DNA of 64,000 nucleotides, from positions 1,550,001 to 1,614,000 of the forward strand of contig CP022114.1 in NCBI GenBank assembly GCA_002211745.1, in the 5' to 3' direction. This DNA is from Kluyvera genomosp. 3 (GTDB lineage Bacteria; Pseudomonadota; Gammaproteobacteria; Enterobacterales; Enterobacteriaceae). This document shows positions 42,521 to 53,221 of this stretch, piece after piece. The position numbers and the translations under genes were made by a program. The notes under the pieces are model-generated. The model was not told the origin of the DNA, searched no databases, and worked only from the letters and a program-made list of their open reading frames with translations. Positions within the stretch are counted from its first letter, which is position 1, and each line of letters opens with the position of its first letter.

Positions 42521-43702
42521 GCGCCCGCGCCAACAGCGTGATGGGATGTTCACAGCGCTTGCTGGTGGACATCTCAATCTGCCATTTACAGGTCTCGCAA
42601 TCGGTGATCACCAGATCCGCGCCGCTGGCCTCAATTTGGGCAAACAGCGGCGCGCCTATCGCCTGCGATGTCGGGTAGCTCTCGCTTTTGAAACCATAGG
42701 TTCCGGCAATACCGCAGCATTGCGATTCGAGCACCTGAAGCTCCAGCCCGGAATTTGTCGCAGCAGTTCCAGCGTATACAGCGACCAGCCCATCTTCTCC
42801 ATATGACACGGCGTGTGATACACCACCTTCAGCGGTAATGGTTTGAGCGGCAGCTTCGCGCCGTCATCCAGCTTGCGCCACAGCCAGCGCGTGGCCAGCT
42901 CAATGCTGTCGCGCAGGCCGTGATTATCAACCTCCAGCAGATGCGGATACTCATCGCGTAGCGTAAACGTGCAGGTGGATGAGGTTGCCAGCACCGGCAG
43001 ATGGTTTGTCTCGATGGCTTCTCGCAGCGAAGCGACATTGGTTTGTGCCTGACGCCGCGCTTTATCAAAGAAGCCGTTAGCAATCAGCGGCACGCCGCAG
43101 CACTTCTCTTTGCTGAGCAACTGCACGCCGATGCCCATCGCGTTAAGCACGCCAATCAGATCGAACCCCAACTGTGGGTGGTTGTAGTTCACGTAACAGC
43201 CGTGAAAGAACGCCACCTGTTCAGCATACTGCGCTTGCTGCGCGGCGATCCGCTGATAGCGGCGACGGAAGCTGCCGAAGGAGTATTTTGGCAGGCTGCG
43301 GCGATGGTCGATTTTCAGCGCGGTGTCCAGCAGCTGGCGTACCGGCTTCAGGCCGGTGCTGGCGTTGACGATGGGCGCAAACGGCGAGGAAAGCGTACCC
43401 ATCAGGTCGGTATGGCTAAGAATCGCATCGCGCAGGCCGGGTTTTTGTTGGCTATAGTCGGCGCGCGCGCGCTGGATAATATCGCCGATTTTCACATCGG
43501 AAGGGCAGGCCACTTCGCAGCGCTTGCAGTTGATGCAGTACTTGAGCGCTTCATCGTACAGCGCGCTGTCTTTACGCCGCAGGCGTTCGCCATCCGGCCC
43601 CGCCTGTTTTGGCCCCGGATAGCGCGGGTTGACGCGGCTCACCGGGCAGACGGTGGTGCACACGGTACATTTGATGCAGTTTTCAAAACTTTGCTGGTTC
43701 AT
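42492..43702 (-). CDS. glpC: Anaerobic glycerol-3-phosphate dehydrogenase subunit C (one frameshift)
   Basis: 403 residues after restoring a base near 42755. Two 4Fe-4S clusters are seen in [12 protein letters not shown] and [15 protein letters not shown] motifs in [10 protein letters not shown] and [12 protein letters not shown] bind further cofactor. GlpC anchors GlpAB to the membrane and passes electrons to menaquinone. The ATG overlaps the glpB stop. Confidence 0.92.
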
Positions 43703-44954
43703 GCTTCACCTCCCGCCAGGCCGATGATCTGTTTGGCGGCATGCAGGGCGGTCGCGGCACAAACGCCGCCGCCGCAGCCTTGGGCAATCGGATCGTAGCC
43801 GCCTAATACTGAACCAATGGCGAACAGGTTCAACACGGTTTTCCCGTGCAATGCGGGCGCAAGGCGTTATCGACGATGACACCAGACTGCTGCCATGGCT
43901 GCGGATCAAAGAAATCGTTGCGATACCAGGCGGCGCGCGGCGCGGGCTGCATAATATCCAGCCCAGCACTGACTCGCGAATCCCATCGCGTTCGGCGGTT
44001 AAGCCGTTGCTGAAAAAGCTACCGCTGGCCAGTACGGCAAAGCGCGGGCGCAGCGGTATATCGCCGTGATTACGCGTCCAGATAGCCTGAATTTCCCCTC
44101 GACCTGGCTGACGCGTACCACCTCGTCGCCTGCCATCCAGGTACCGCCGAGAGCGATAAACCGCCGCTGAAGCGCGGCGTGCAGACGCATACCAGGCACC
44201 GAGGGCGGCAGCGTAGGCAACAGAAATAATGCGCAGGGCAGGCTGGCGTTGAGCCAGTCAAACAGCGCGGTATCGCGCAGACCAAAGACGGCGGGCATGA
44301 GCAGCGCGTCTTGCCCAGCACACAGCGGCAGTAATGCTTCATACAGGGGAGGCCAGAGCGCTTTTTCATCCAGCACGCGGCGATATTGGCGGCGCGAAAC
44401 TCGGTAGGGTTGTCGCGCAGTACGTCCAGTTCCGGCAGATCGATTTCAGCGGTATCGACCGCCAGCCCCTGCTGTTGCAGGGATTCGGCCGCCAGATGCG
44501 GCTGGAAATCCAGAAAGCCGCTGATACCGACCACGCGAAGTGAACCTGTCGCCAGCGGCGCAACTGGCACTTCAGCCGGGCTGAGCCAGGCGGGGCGTAG
44601 CGTGCCAAGCGGCGTGACGCGCTGGTGTGGCTGCGCTGCGTGACCCTGCATTTTGATACCGCAATCGCTTAATAGCGTCTGCGTTTGCTGGGCGTAGTGC
44701 AGCACATTATCGCTGCCCAGTCGGGAATAAGGATGCTGCGGCGACTGCGCGGCCAATAAGGTCAGCCCTGTCGCTGGATCATCGACTCCTTGGCCGTCGG
44801 GCAGGGCGCTGAGCAAGTCCAGTGAGCCGGATGAAAAATGCAGTGCGCTCTGGCCGCGAGTGACGATTGCACAACGAAGCCCTGCCTGCTGTAGTCGTAT
44901 TCCGCACAGCAGCCCGGCCAGCCCACCGCCGATAATCACGCTATCAAATTTCAT
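43699..44954 (-). CDS. glpB: Anaerobic glycerol-3-phosphate dehydrogenase subunit B (four frameshifts)
   Basis: 419 residues, the E. coli length, after restoring bases near 44393, 44091, 43956 and 43857. The start is [20 protein letters not shown] (FAD-binding), and the C-terminal [20 protein letters not shown] is conserved. GlpB is the flavin subunit linking GlpA to GlpC. It overlaps glpA by 11 bases and glpC by four. Confidence 0.88.
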
Positions 44955-46568
44955 GACTGGACTCCTTGTCTAAACCACACAGCCCTGATACACCCAGCGG
45001 GTTAGCTCGCTTTCACGTAGCGCATCGCCCAGGCGATAGGTTGCACGCCTTTCCAGCGTTCGTTGAGAAAATCGGACAGCTGCTCCAGCGACTGCGCAGC
45101 GGTGGTAACGTTATAGCGATGCAGCAAGCCGCTCGCCCGACATGCGCAGAGCTCCCCTGGCAGGTCCCCATGCCGACCCGCGTACGACGGCGCAAATCCA
45201 GCAGATTATTGACCGCCAGATTTTCCACCGCGTACTGCACCTCACCCGCGGTCACCGCTTCGCATTCACACACCACGCTGCGGTGCAGGCGGCTGTTGCC
45301 AAGCCACTCCGGGGTGCGATCGCCGTGGCGATAAACTGCCGAGCCGCGCAGCGGCGCGGGCAGCGAAATCATGCGCTGCAAGGTTTTTTCCGTAGACTCC
45401 TGCGAACCGGGCAGCGGCGTGTCGGCGGTGACGCAGGGGCGATGATGATTCAGCTTGCGGCAGACGGCATCGGTGGCCCATTCCGCCATCAGGCGATAGG
45501 TCATCAGTTTGCCGCCGGTAATGGTGATAAACCCTTCCAGACCATCGCGCTCGGCGTGGTCCAGCAGCACAATACCGCGGCTGACGTTGCGTCCGCTGGG
45601 ATCGTCGTCGCTGGCAACCAGCGGGCGCACGCCGCAGTAGGCGCGCAAAATACGCGTACTGGCCATGCGCGGGGCCAGTTTTTCCCCTTCACGCAGCAGG
45701 ATGTCCACCTCGTCAGGCGTGACGCGGCAGCGGTCGATATCGGCATAATCAATGTGTGTCGACGTAGTGCCAATCAGCGAAATAGTGTCGCCAGGCACCA
45801 GAATATCGGCGTCGGCCGGCGGGCGACAGCGGTTGATCACGTGCTGGTTCATCCGGCTTTCGAAGATCAGCAGCGATCCTTTGGCCGGGAACATGCGGAT
45901 GCGTAAATCGGCATATTCCGCGATGCGCTGGCCCCAGATGCCAGCGGCGTTAACCACCACCGGCGCATGCAGTTCGCACATTTCACCGCTATGGTGATTC
46001 AGCAGCGTCACGCCCTGTATGCGATCGCCGTGGCGGATAAGGCCCATCACTTCATGAGCGGTCAGAATAGTGGCGCCGTGTTCGCGCGCATCGAGCATAT
46101 TGGCAGCGGTCAGGCGGAAGGGGTCTACTGTGCCGTCCGGCACGCGTACCGCGCCGACTAACGCGGGTTGACCGACGGTTCCATTCTTCTGGCCTGAGCA
46201 GGGTCGATGGCTTCGGCCTCAATGCCTGCGGCGCGGCAGGCGTTGATAAAGGTGTGTTGGTACTGGAGGTCATCTTCCGGCAGGGTGATGAACAGGCCGC
46301 TGGTTGGCTCAATGCAGTGGCGAGCAATACGGCGCAGGATCTGGTTTTCGCTAATACACTCGCGCGCCGATTCGCTGTCGGTGACCGCATAGCGTGCGCC
46401 GCTGTGCAGCAGGCCATGGTTACGTCCGGTGGCTCCGGTGGCGATATCAAAGCGTTCAACCAGCGCAGCCTTCAGGCCGCGCAGGGCGCAGTCGCGGGCA
46501 ATACCGGCGCCAGTGGCGCCGCCACCGATAATAATGACGTCAAAATCACGTGCAGAGGCGCTGTCCAT
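44944..46568 (-). CDS. glpA: Anaerobic glycerol-3-phosphate dehydrogenase subunit A (four frameshifts)
   Basis: 542 residues, the E. coli length, after restoring bases near 46160, 45157, 45028 and 44983. The FAD site is [42 protein letters not shown] and the C-terminal GTCQGELCACR with iron-sulfur-type cysteines are conserved. It oxidises glycerol-3-phosphate to dihydroxyacetone phosphate anaerobically. E. coli has glpT divergent to it; here a LysR gene on the same strand follows. Confidence 0.9.
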
Positions 46569-46579
46569 TATGTGTCCTC

Positions 46580-46662
46580 AATGTTCGTTTTAAGCACATT
46601 AAGTCACATTACCAATATAAATTGTTTGATATCGAACATATTCGAGCATTTATCGAAAGCAT
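46580..46662. promoter_or_regulatory. Candidate GlpR operators upstream of glpA
   Basis: AATGTTCG/ACATT palindrome at 46580-46600, and a series of TTCG/CGAA half sites at 46630-46662 including ATCGAACATATTCGAGCATT, resemble GlpR boxes in placement and sequence. Glycerol-3-phosphate control is the known pattern for glpABC; binding here is inferred. Confidence 0.5.
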
Positions 46663-46694
46663 TACTGCGCGTTTTGCGGCATATATCGACTTTC

Positions 46695-47572
46695 TTAAAG
46701 GCTTCCGTCGTGAGCCAACTGGTGCAAGCATGCGAGCAGCCGTTGCAACGGACTCCCTTCGACCGGCTGCTCGCGGGCGATCAGTGAAATCTGGCGATAG
46801 AACGCGGGCTCCAGCGGCACGGAATGCAGCGGCTGCGCCAGCGTTTTGAGCGTCAGTTCCGGCAGAAGCGCGATGCCCAGCCCCTGGTGGATAAAGCTCA
46901 TTGCGGTGCTGGGATGGTTAAATTCGTATTTGATTTGCGGCGTCATATTCATGCCCGCAAACAGCGCCATGATGCTCATTTCATAGCGCCCTTTACTGAC
47001 GATAAGCGGTTCGTCGCGCAGCGCGCTGAGCGAGACCTGCTTTTGCGCCGCAAAAGGGTGATTCTCGGGGACCACGACGGTAAAGCGGTCTTTGTATATT
47101 GGCGTGACAAACATACCTTCGACCGGAATATGCACAAAACCCGCGTCGATATCATTATTGCGAATTGCCTCAATAATTTCCGCGCTGTTGGCTTCATGAG
47201 GAACAATTTTAATATTCGGATGATGCTGTTCAAAATAGCGCACCACGGCGGGCAGCACGCTGGCGCAAATACTCGGGAAGCAGCCAATCCGTAGCAGGCG
47301 CTGCGGGGTCTTTTTTTCCTGTTCGGCAATTTCTTTCACCGCGTGAACTTCGCTCATTAAGCGGTGCAGGTGAGCGACGATACGCTCGCCCGCGGCGTCA
47401 GGCAAATCGCTTTACGCCGCTCGCGTAGCATAATAGCGACACCTAACTCCTCTTCCAGCGCGGAGATGGCCTGGCTGACTGCCGATTGCGTCATAAACAG
47501 ACGTTTACCGGCCTCGGTGAATCCGCCGCATTCCAGCACCGTCAGCAGCGCGTTGATTTGCGTGAGTGTCAT
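46695..47572 (-). CDS. LysR-family regulator (one frameshift)
   Basis: 292 residues after restoring a base near 47395 (CLTPAGERIVAHLHRLM). The helix-turn-helix is TVLECGGFTEAGKRLFMTQS followed by AVSQAISALEEELGV; the effector domain begins LLRIGCFPSICASVLPAVVR. It is divergent from an MFS gene across 186 bases rich in AATTAA repeats, the classic LysR target arrangement. The pair sits where E. coli has glpTQ and inaA. Confidence 0.85.
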
Positions 47573-47758
47573 TAGTTATCTCTAATTAAACTTATTAAAA
47601 TGATTAATTTTACTAATTAAATAATGATGCCTATTATTTTTCAACGGACTTAATCACAAAATTACGCACGCAATTATTTTTATTTGTGATGCATTATTGA
47701 ATTTATATATTCAAGGTGAATGTATTACTGCGCGCCGTAGGGACAAGGTTGCCAATCA

Positions 47759-48949
47759 ATGAAAGAAAAATTATGGACTAAAGATTTTTGGGCCATCACG
47801 ATTATTAGCTTTATTATTTTCTTCGTGTTTTATGTCCTCCTGACGTTACTCCCTATTTATATTGCCGATACCCTGCACGCCACCGCCGATAAGGCCGGCC
47901 TGTTGGTCACATGCTTCCTCGCCGCTGCGATTGTTGTGCGACCGTTTGCCGGGCAGTGGGTGGGGAAATATTCGAACAAAACGATTCTGATGCTTTCCTC
48001 TCTGGCGTTTTTGGTTGTCACCGCGCTGTATCCATTTTGCCATTCTATTGAAGCGCTGCTGTTTATTCGCGTGCTGCACGGAATAACCTTCGGGATTATT
48101 ACGACGGTAAAAGGGACCATCTCCGCGCGGTTGATACCCGCCTCCCGACGTGGGGAGGGCATCAGCTTTTTCTCTTTAGCGATGGGGCTGGCGATGGTCG
48201 TGGGGCCGTGGATTGGCCTGAACATGGCGCGCCATAGCGCATTCAGCCAGGCGTTCTGGATGTGTACGGCGGTGGCGGCGATTGGCATTGTGTTGTCATT
48301 GATTGTCCGTGTACCGCCGGTGATTCTTCATGCGGACGGTTCGCAGCCGAAGCTCGGCTTCTCCGCCATGTTTGATAAAGCCGCGATGCCGTTTGCCATG
48401 GTCACCTTCTTTATGACCTTCTCCTACGCTGGCGTCTCGGCCTTCCTGGCGCTGTATGCCCGTGAGCTGGACCTGATGGCCGCCGCCAGCAACTTCCTGC
48501 TGTGTTACGCGGTGTTCCTGATGATCTGTCGCGCCTTTACCGGCAACGTTTGCGACCGCAAAGGGCCGAAGTATGTGGTCTATCCTTGCCTGTTGGCCTT
48601 CACCGTCGGCCTGGTGGTACTGGGCTATACCCACGGCAGCGTGTCGATGATTCTCGCTGGCGCGCTGATTGGCATCGGCTACGGCTCGGTAACGCCCATC
48701 TTCCAGACGCAGATTATCAGCTCGGTTGAACCGCATAAAATTGGCGTGGCGAACTCACTGTTCTTTAATGCGATGGATGCCGGGCTGGCGATCGGCGCGT
48801 TCGTGATGGGGCTGATGGTGGAAGGGGTCGGCTACCGGGCGATTTACCTGGTCGGCGCGGTGCTGGTGGTACTGGCGGGCGCGCTGTATATCGCGCAGAT
48901 GAAACGCCGTGGCGCGATGCCGTTAGTTAGCGCACACGAAGTGCACTAA
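47759..48949 (+). CDS. MFS transporter
   Basis: Intact, 396 residues with twelve membrane segments; the loop motif GQWVGKYSNKTILMLSSL and GYGSVTPIFQTQIISS place it in the arabinose-efflux/YhhS-like branch. It is probably controlled by the divergent LysR gene. Substrate unknown. It converges on yfaE with only three bases between stops. Confidence 0.85.
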   Translation: MKEKLWTKDFWAITIISFIIFFVFYVLLTLLPIYIADTLHATADKAGLLVTCFLAAAIVVRPFAGQWVGKYSNKTILMLSSLAFLVVTALYPFCHSIEALLFIRVLHGITFGIITTVKGTISARLIPASRRGEGISFFSLAMGLAMVVGPWIGLNMARHSAFSQAFWMCTAVAAIGIVLSLIVRVPPVILHADGSQPKLGFSAMFDKAAMPFAMVTFFMTFSYAGVSAFLALYARELDLMAAASNFLLCYAVFLMICRAFTGNVCDRKGPKYVVYPCLLAFTVGLVVLGYTHGSVSMILAGALIGIGYGSVTPIFQTQIISSVEPHKIGVANSLFFNAMDAGLAIGAFVMGLMVEGVGYRAIYLVGAVLVVLAGALYIAQMKRRGAMPLVSAHEVH

Positions 48950-48952
48950 CCG

Positions 48953-49207
48953 TTACATCTCAATTTCGATATCACCTTTTGCCCTGCAGCAGCAGGGCAA
49001 AATTTCGTCCGGCTGAATAAAGGCCAGCGGTTCGGTCAACCAGTCAACCTGACCGGAGACCAGCCGCGTACGGCAGGAGCCGCAGTAGCCTTCGCGACAC
49101 TGGTACTCCACCTCAACATTGTGAGACTCCAGCGCCGCCAGCAGGGACGGGTGTTCATCCTGGCACAGCAACCGCGTGCCAGTGATGCGCAGAAAAACGC
49201 GGCTCAT
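48953..49207 (-). CDS. yfaE: 2Fe-2S ferredoxin YfaE
   Basis: Intact, 84 residues. Plant-type ferredoxin cysteines are CREGYCGSCR and the later CCC of EILPCCCRAKG. YfaE supplies electrons to rebuild the diferric-tyrosyl radical of NrdB. ATG 49207 lies one base after the nrdB stop, as in E. coli. Confidence 0.93.
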   Translation of the reverse strand: MSRVFLRITGTRLLCQDEHPSLLAALESHNVEVEYQCREGYCGSCRTRLVSGQVDWLTEPLAFIQPDEILPCCCRAKGDIEIEM

Positions 49208-49208
49208 A

Positions 49209-50339
49209 TCAAAGCTGGAAGTTGCTGAGATCGTCAGTATCGACTTCCGAGTCAATCTGCCCAACCAGATAAGAGCTGACTTCCACTTCCTGCGGCGCGA
49301 CCTGCACGTTATCAGACACCAGCCAGGTGTTGATCCATGGAATCGGGTTGGAGCGCGTCTGGAACGGCAGATCCAGACCGACCGCCTGCATGCGGATATT
49401 GGTGATGTACTCAACGTACTGGCACAGAATGTCTTTGTTCAGGCCAATCATTGAGCCGTCGCGGAACAGATAATCCGCCCACTCTTTTTCCTGCTGGGCG
49501 GCCTGCACGAACAGGTCGTAGCACTCTTGCTTGCACTCTTCGGCAATTTCCGCCATTTCCGGGTCATCCGCGCCGCTGCGCAGCAGGTTCAGCATGTGCT
49601 GAGTGCCGGTCAGGTGCAGCGCTTCGTCGCGGGCGATCAGACGAATGATTTTGGCGTTGCCTTCCATCAGCTCGCGCTCGGCGAAGGCGAAGGAGCAGGC
49701 AAAGCTGACGTAGAAGCGAATGGCTTCCAGCGCGTTGACGCTCATCAGGCAGATATACAGCTTTTTCTTCAGCTCGCGCAGGTTCACGGTCACGGTTTTG
49801 CCGTTAACGGTGTGGGTGCCTTCGCCCAGCAGATGCCAGTAGCTGGTCATCTCGATCAGGTCGTCGTAATAGCTGGAGATGCCTTCGGCACGTTTCTGAA
49901 TTTGTTCGTTGGTGACGATGTCATCAAACACAATCGCCGGATCGTTGACGATGTTGCGGATGATGTGGGTGTAGGAGCGCGAGTGGATCGTTTCGGAGAA
50001 CGCCCACGTCTCCACCCAGGTTTCCAGCTCAGGAATCGAGATCAGCGGCAGCAGCGCTACGTTCGGGCTACGGCCCTGAATGGAGTCCAGCAGGGTCTGA
50101 TACTTCAGGTTGCTGATGAAAATGTGCTTTTCGTGTTCCGGCAGCGCCTGATAGTCAATGCGGTCGCGGGACACGTCAACTTCTTCCGGACGCCAGAAGA
50201 AGGAGAGCTGTTTTTCAATCAGCTTTTCGAAGATGTCGTATTTCTGCTGGTCGTAGCGTGCCACGTTGACCGGCTGGCCAAAGAACATCGGCTCTTTGAG
50301 CTGATCGTTTTTCGTCTGTGAAAAAGTGGTGTATGCCAT
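49209..50339 (-). CDS. nrdB: Ribonucleotide reductase class Ia beta subunit
   Basis: Intact, 376 residues, the E. coli length. Iron-ligand regions are [15 protein letters not shown] and [15 protein letters not shown], the radical Tyr is in [15 protein letters not shown], and the C-terminal [10 protein letters not shown] docks on NrdA. It makes the tyrosyl radical for deoxyribonucleotide synthesis. Confidence 0.97.
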   Translation of the reverse strand: MAYTTFSQTKNDQLKEPMFFGQPVNVARYDQQKYDIFEKLIEKQLSFFWRPEEVDVSRDRIDYQALPEHEKHIFISNLKYQTLLDSIQGRSPNVALLPLISIPELETWVETWAFSETIHSRSYTHIIRNIVNDPAIVFDDIVTNEQIQKRAEGISSYYDDLIEMTSYWHLLGEGTHTVNGKTVTVNLRELKKKLYICLMSVNALEAIRFYVSFACSFAFAERELMEGNAKIIRLIARDEALHLTGTQHMLNLLRSGADDPEMAEIAEECKQECYDLFVQAAQQEKEWADYLFRDGSMIGLNKDILCQYVEYITNIRMQAVGLDLPFQTRSNPIPWINTWLVSDNVQVAPQEVEVSSYLVGQIDSEVDTDDLSNFQL

Positions 50340-50453
50340 TGATGTCAATCCTGTCTGGAGAGTAATGCCGGATGGCGTTTACTTACCTGCTTACAATATC
50401 ATCGCAAATAAATCCGTACACCGAAAAGGGTTTTGGTTGGTACGGAAAGCAAG

Positions 50454-50479
50454 GCCGGGTCAGCGTAGCGCTGCCCGGC
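50454..50479. repeat. Stem-loop between nrdA and nrdB
   Basis: GCCGGG-CAGCG pairs with CGCTG-CCCGGC around TAG with one bulged T. A partial REP sequence (GCCGGATGGCG) lies 85 bases away. It may tune relative nrdA and nrdB expression. Confidence 0.5.
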
Positions 50480-50487
50480 AATCGTTA

Positions 50488-52773
50488 TTAGATCTTACAG
50501 GCGCCGCTTTCGCAGCCATCGTCCTGAATGGACGGCACCAGATCGTCCTGCGCATCTTCCGCACCGTCGCGGGTGTTTTGATAGTACAGAGTCTTCACGC
50601 CAAATTTATAGGCGGTCAGCAGGTCTTTAAGCAGCTGCTGCATCGGTACTTTGCCTGACGGGAAGCGCGTCGGGTCGTAGTTGGTGTTGGCGGAAATCGC
50701 CTGGTCGATAAACTTCTGCATAATGCCGACCAGCTGCAGATAGCCATCGTTGTTCGGCATTTCCCACAGCAGCTCGTAGGCGTTGCCCAGGTGTTCGTAG
50801 TCCGGCACAACCTGACGCAGAATACCGTCTTTCGATGCTTTGATGCTCACGTAGCCGCGCGGCGGCTCAATGCCGTTGGTGGCGTTGGATATCTGCGAAG
50901 AGGTCTCGGACGGCATCAGCGCGGAGAGCGTGGAGTTACGCAGGCCGTGGGTCTTGATGGACTCACGCAGCGCTTCCCAGTCCAGGTGCAGCGGCTCGTT
51001 GGTAATCGCATCCAGGTCTTTCTTGTAGGTGTCGATCGGCAGGATACCCTGGGCATAGGTGGTTTCGTTGAACCACGGGCACGCGCCTTGCTCTTTCGCC
51101 AGCTCGTTAGAGGCCTTCAGCAGGTAGTACTGAATGGCTTCGAAAGTCTGGTGGGTCAGGTTGTTGGCGCTGCCGTCGGAGTAGCGCTTACCATTTTTGG
51201 CCAGCCAGTAGGCGAAGTTGATGACGCCGATACCCAGCGTACGACGACCCATCGCACCGCGCTGTGCGGCTTTAATCGGGTAGTCCTGGTAATCCAGCAG
51301 GGCATCGAGCGCACGCACGGCCAGCACGGCCAGCTCTTCCAGTTCAGCAAGGCTGCCGATGGCGCCCAGGTTGAACGCCGACAGCGTACACAGGGCGATT
51401 TCGCCGTTTTCGTCGTTAACGTCGTCCAGCGGTTTGGTCGGCAGGGCGATTTCCAGGCACAGGTTAGACTGGCGCACTGGCGCAACGGCCGGGTCAAACG
51501 GGCTATGGGTGTTGCAGTGGTCAACGTTCTGAATGTAGATACGGCCAGTAGAGGCACGTTCTTGCATCATCAGCGAGAACAGGTCGACCGCTTTCACGCG
51601 CTGTTTACGGATGCTGTCGTCGTTTTCGTATTTCACGTACAGACGCTCAAATTCGTCCTGGTCGGCGAAGAACGCATCGTACAGCCCCGGGACGTCGGAC
51701 GGGCTGAACAGGGTGATGTCGCCGCCTTTCAGCAGACGGGTGTACATCAGCTTGTTGATCTGTACGCCGTAGTCCATGTGACGCACGCGGTTACCTTCAA
51801 CGCCGCGGTTGTTTTTCAGCACCAGCAGGCTTTCCACTTCCAGATGCCACATTGGGTAGAAGAGGGTTGCCGCGCCGCCGCGCACGCCGCCCTGCGAACA
51901 GGATTTCACCGCGGTCTGGAAGTGCTTGTAGAACGGGATGCAGCCGGTGTGGAAGGCTTCACCGCCGCGAATCGGGCTACCCAGCGCACGAATGCGGCCG
52001 GCGTTGATACCGATACCGGCACGCTGGGAAACGTATTTCACAATCGCGCTGGAGGTGGCGTTGATGGAGTCCAGGCTGTCGCCGCACTCGATCAGTACGC
52101 AGGAGCTGAACTGACGGGTTGGGGTACGCACGCCGGACATAATCGGCGTCGGCAGCGAAATTTTGAAGGTGGAAACCGCATCGTAGAAGCGCTTCACGTA
52201 GCTCAGACGGGTTTCACGCGGGTAGTTAGAGAACAGGCATGCCGCCACCAGAATATAGAGGAACTGCGCGCTCTCGTAGATTTCGCCGGTGACGCGGTTC
52301 TGGACCAGGTATTTGCCTTCCAGCTGCTTAACGGCAGCGTAGGAGAAGGTCATGTCACGGTCGTGAACGATAAACGAGTCCATCTGCTTGAACTCTTCTT
52401 CCGTATAGTCTTCCAGCAGATGATTGTCGTATTTACCCAGGTCAACCATGTTTTTCACGTGGTCGAACAGCGCCGGCGGCTCGAACTGGCCATAGGCTTT
52501 TTTACGCAGGTGGAACACCGCCAGACGCGCGGCCAGGTACTGGTAGTCCGGCGCTTCGCGAGAGATCAGGTCAGCAGCGGCCTTAATAATCGTTTCATGA
52601 ATGTCAGACGTTTTAATTCCGTCGTAGAACTGGATGTGCGAACGCAGTTCGACCTGAGAGATCGACACGTTATGCAGCCCTTCCGCCGCCCAATCCAGCA
52701 CGCGATGAATTTTGTCGAGGTTAATGCGCTCTGTGCGGCCGTCACGCTTCGTCACCAGCAGACTCTGATTCAT
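50488..52773 (-). CDS. nrdA: Ribonucleotide reductase class Ia alpha subunit
   Basis: Intact, 761 residues, the E. coli length, starting MNQSLLVTKRDGRTERINLD (ATG 52773; the longer frame upstream is not conserved). Active-site cysteines are in FSSCVLIECGDS, NLCLEIALP and ALCTLSAFN, and the C-terminal redox pair is CESGACKI. The N-terminal ATP cone binds dATP/ATP. Transcribed nrdA-nrdB-yfaE. Confidence 0.98.
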   Translation of the reverse strand: MNQSLLVTKRDGRTERINLDKIHRVLDWAAEGLHNVSISQVELRSHIQFYDGIKTSDIHETIIKAAADLISREAPDYQYLAARLAVFHLRKKAYGQFEPPALFDHVKNMVDLGKYDNHLLEDYTEEEFKQMDSFIVHDRDMTFSYAAVKQLEGKYLVQNRVTGEIYESAQFLYILVAACLFSNYPRETRLSYVKRFYDAVSTFKISLPTPIMSGVRTPTRQFSSCVLIECGDSLDSINATSSAIVKYVSQRAGIGINAGRIRALGSPIRGGEAFHTGCIPFYKHFQTAVKSCSQGGVRGGAATLFYPMWHLEVESLLVLKNNRGVEGNRVRHMDYGVQINKLMYTRLLKGGDITLFSPSDVPGLYDAFFADQDEFERLYVKYENDDSIRKQRVKAVDLFSLMMQERASTGRIYIQNVDHCNTHSPFDPAVAPVRQSNLCLEIALPTKPLDDVNDENGEIALCTLSAFNLGAIGSLAELEELAVLAVRALDALLDYQDYPIKAAQRGAMGRRTLGIGVINFAYWLAKNGKRYSDGSANNLTHQTFEAIQYYLLKASNELAKEQGACPWFNETTYAQGILPIDTYKKDLDAITNEPLHLDWEALRESIKTHGLRNSTLSALMPSETSSQISNATNGIEPPRGYVSIKASKDGILRQVVPDYEHLGNAYELLWEMPNNDGYLQLVGIMQKFIDQAISANTNYDPTRFPSGKVPMQQLLKDLLTAYKFGVKTLYYQNTRDGAEDAQDDLVPSIQDDGCESGACKI

Positions 52774-52813
52774 GTGATTTTTACCTGTCCGTGAAAAGGA
52801 AAATATCCCCGAT

Positions 52814-52897
52814 TTATCCACAATTCCGGTAGTCGTAAAACCTGTGGATAAATACTACATGTAGGGGTTCGTTGATTAATTGAACGCTATATGGTGA
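52814..52897 (-). promoter_or_regulatory. nrdAB control region: inverted DnaA boxes and NrdR-like boxes
   Basis: Two perfect DnaA boxes in opposite orientation (TTATCCACA 52814-52822 and TGTGGATAA 52843-52851). Further upstream, ATACTACATGTAGGGG (52852-52867) and ACGCTATATGGTGA (52884-52897) have centres about 31 bases apart, the spacing expected for NrdR box pairs. This agrees with cell-cycle (DnaA) and NrdR control known for E. coli nrdAB. Confidence 0.65.
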
Positions 52898-53119
52898 GTA
52901 TTCTAGTCTGGATTCTTTTGAGTACAAGGGTTGATTTTGGCGTTAAATTGAGGTTGATAAAGCGTAAAAAAGGCTAAGTCCACGGCGCATAAGGGCTGGC
53001 GGGATGTCAATAATATGCAAAAAAAAATGAAAATTTGATCGAGTGCTGATTTCTTCGACGAAGGGGAAATTGCGCAAATGATGCAGCGCAATTTCGTCGT
53101 AGTGACAATACTAATGATT

Positions 53120-53213
53120 GGTAGGCCTGATAAGCGAAGCGCCATCAGGCATTGCTGTCGGAATCATTGCCGGATGGCGACGCTGGCGCGTCTTATCCGG
53201 CCTACAGAGCGTG
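53120..53213. repeat. REP/BIME element between ubiG and nrdA
   Basis: GTAGGCCTGATAAGCGAAGC begins one REP unit, and GCCGGATGGCGACGCTGGCG with CTTATCCGGCCTAC is a second, inverted to it. Such BIMEs lie between genes in enteric genomes and bind gyrase or IHF. Confidence 0.85.
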
Positions 53214-53221
53214 TTGGCTGC

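Noticed and set aside
50791-52794. 667-codon plus-strand frame opposite nrdA
   Set aside because: It is the antisense shadow of the highly conserved nrdA; its composition (many Val, Phe, His, Gln) is typical of such mirrors.
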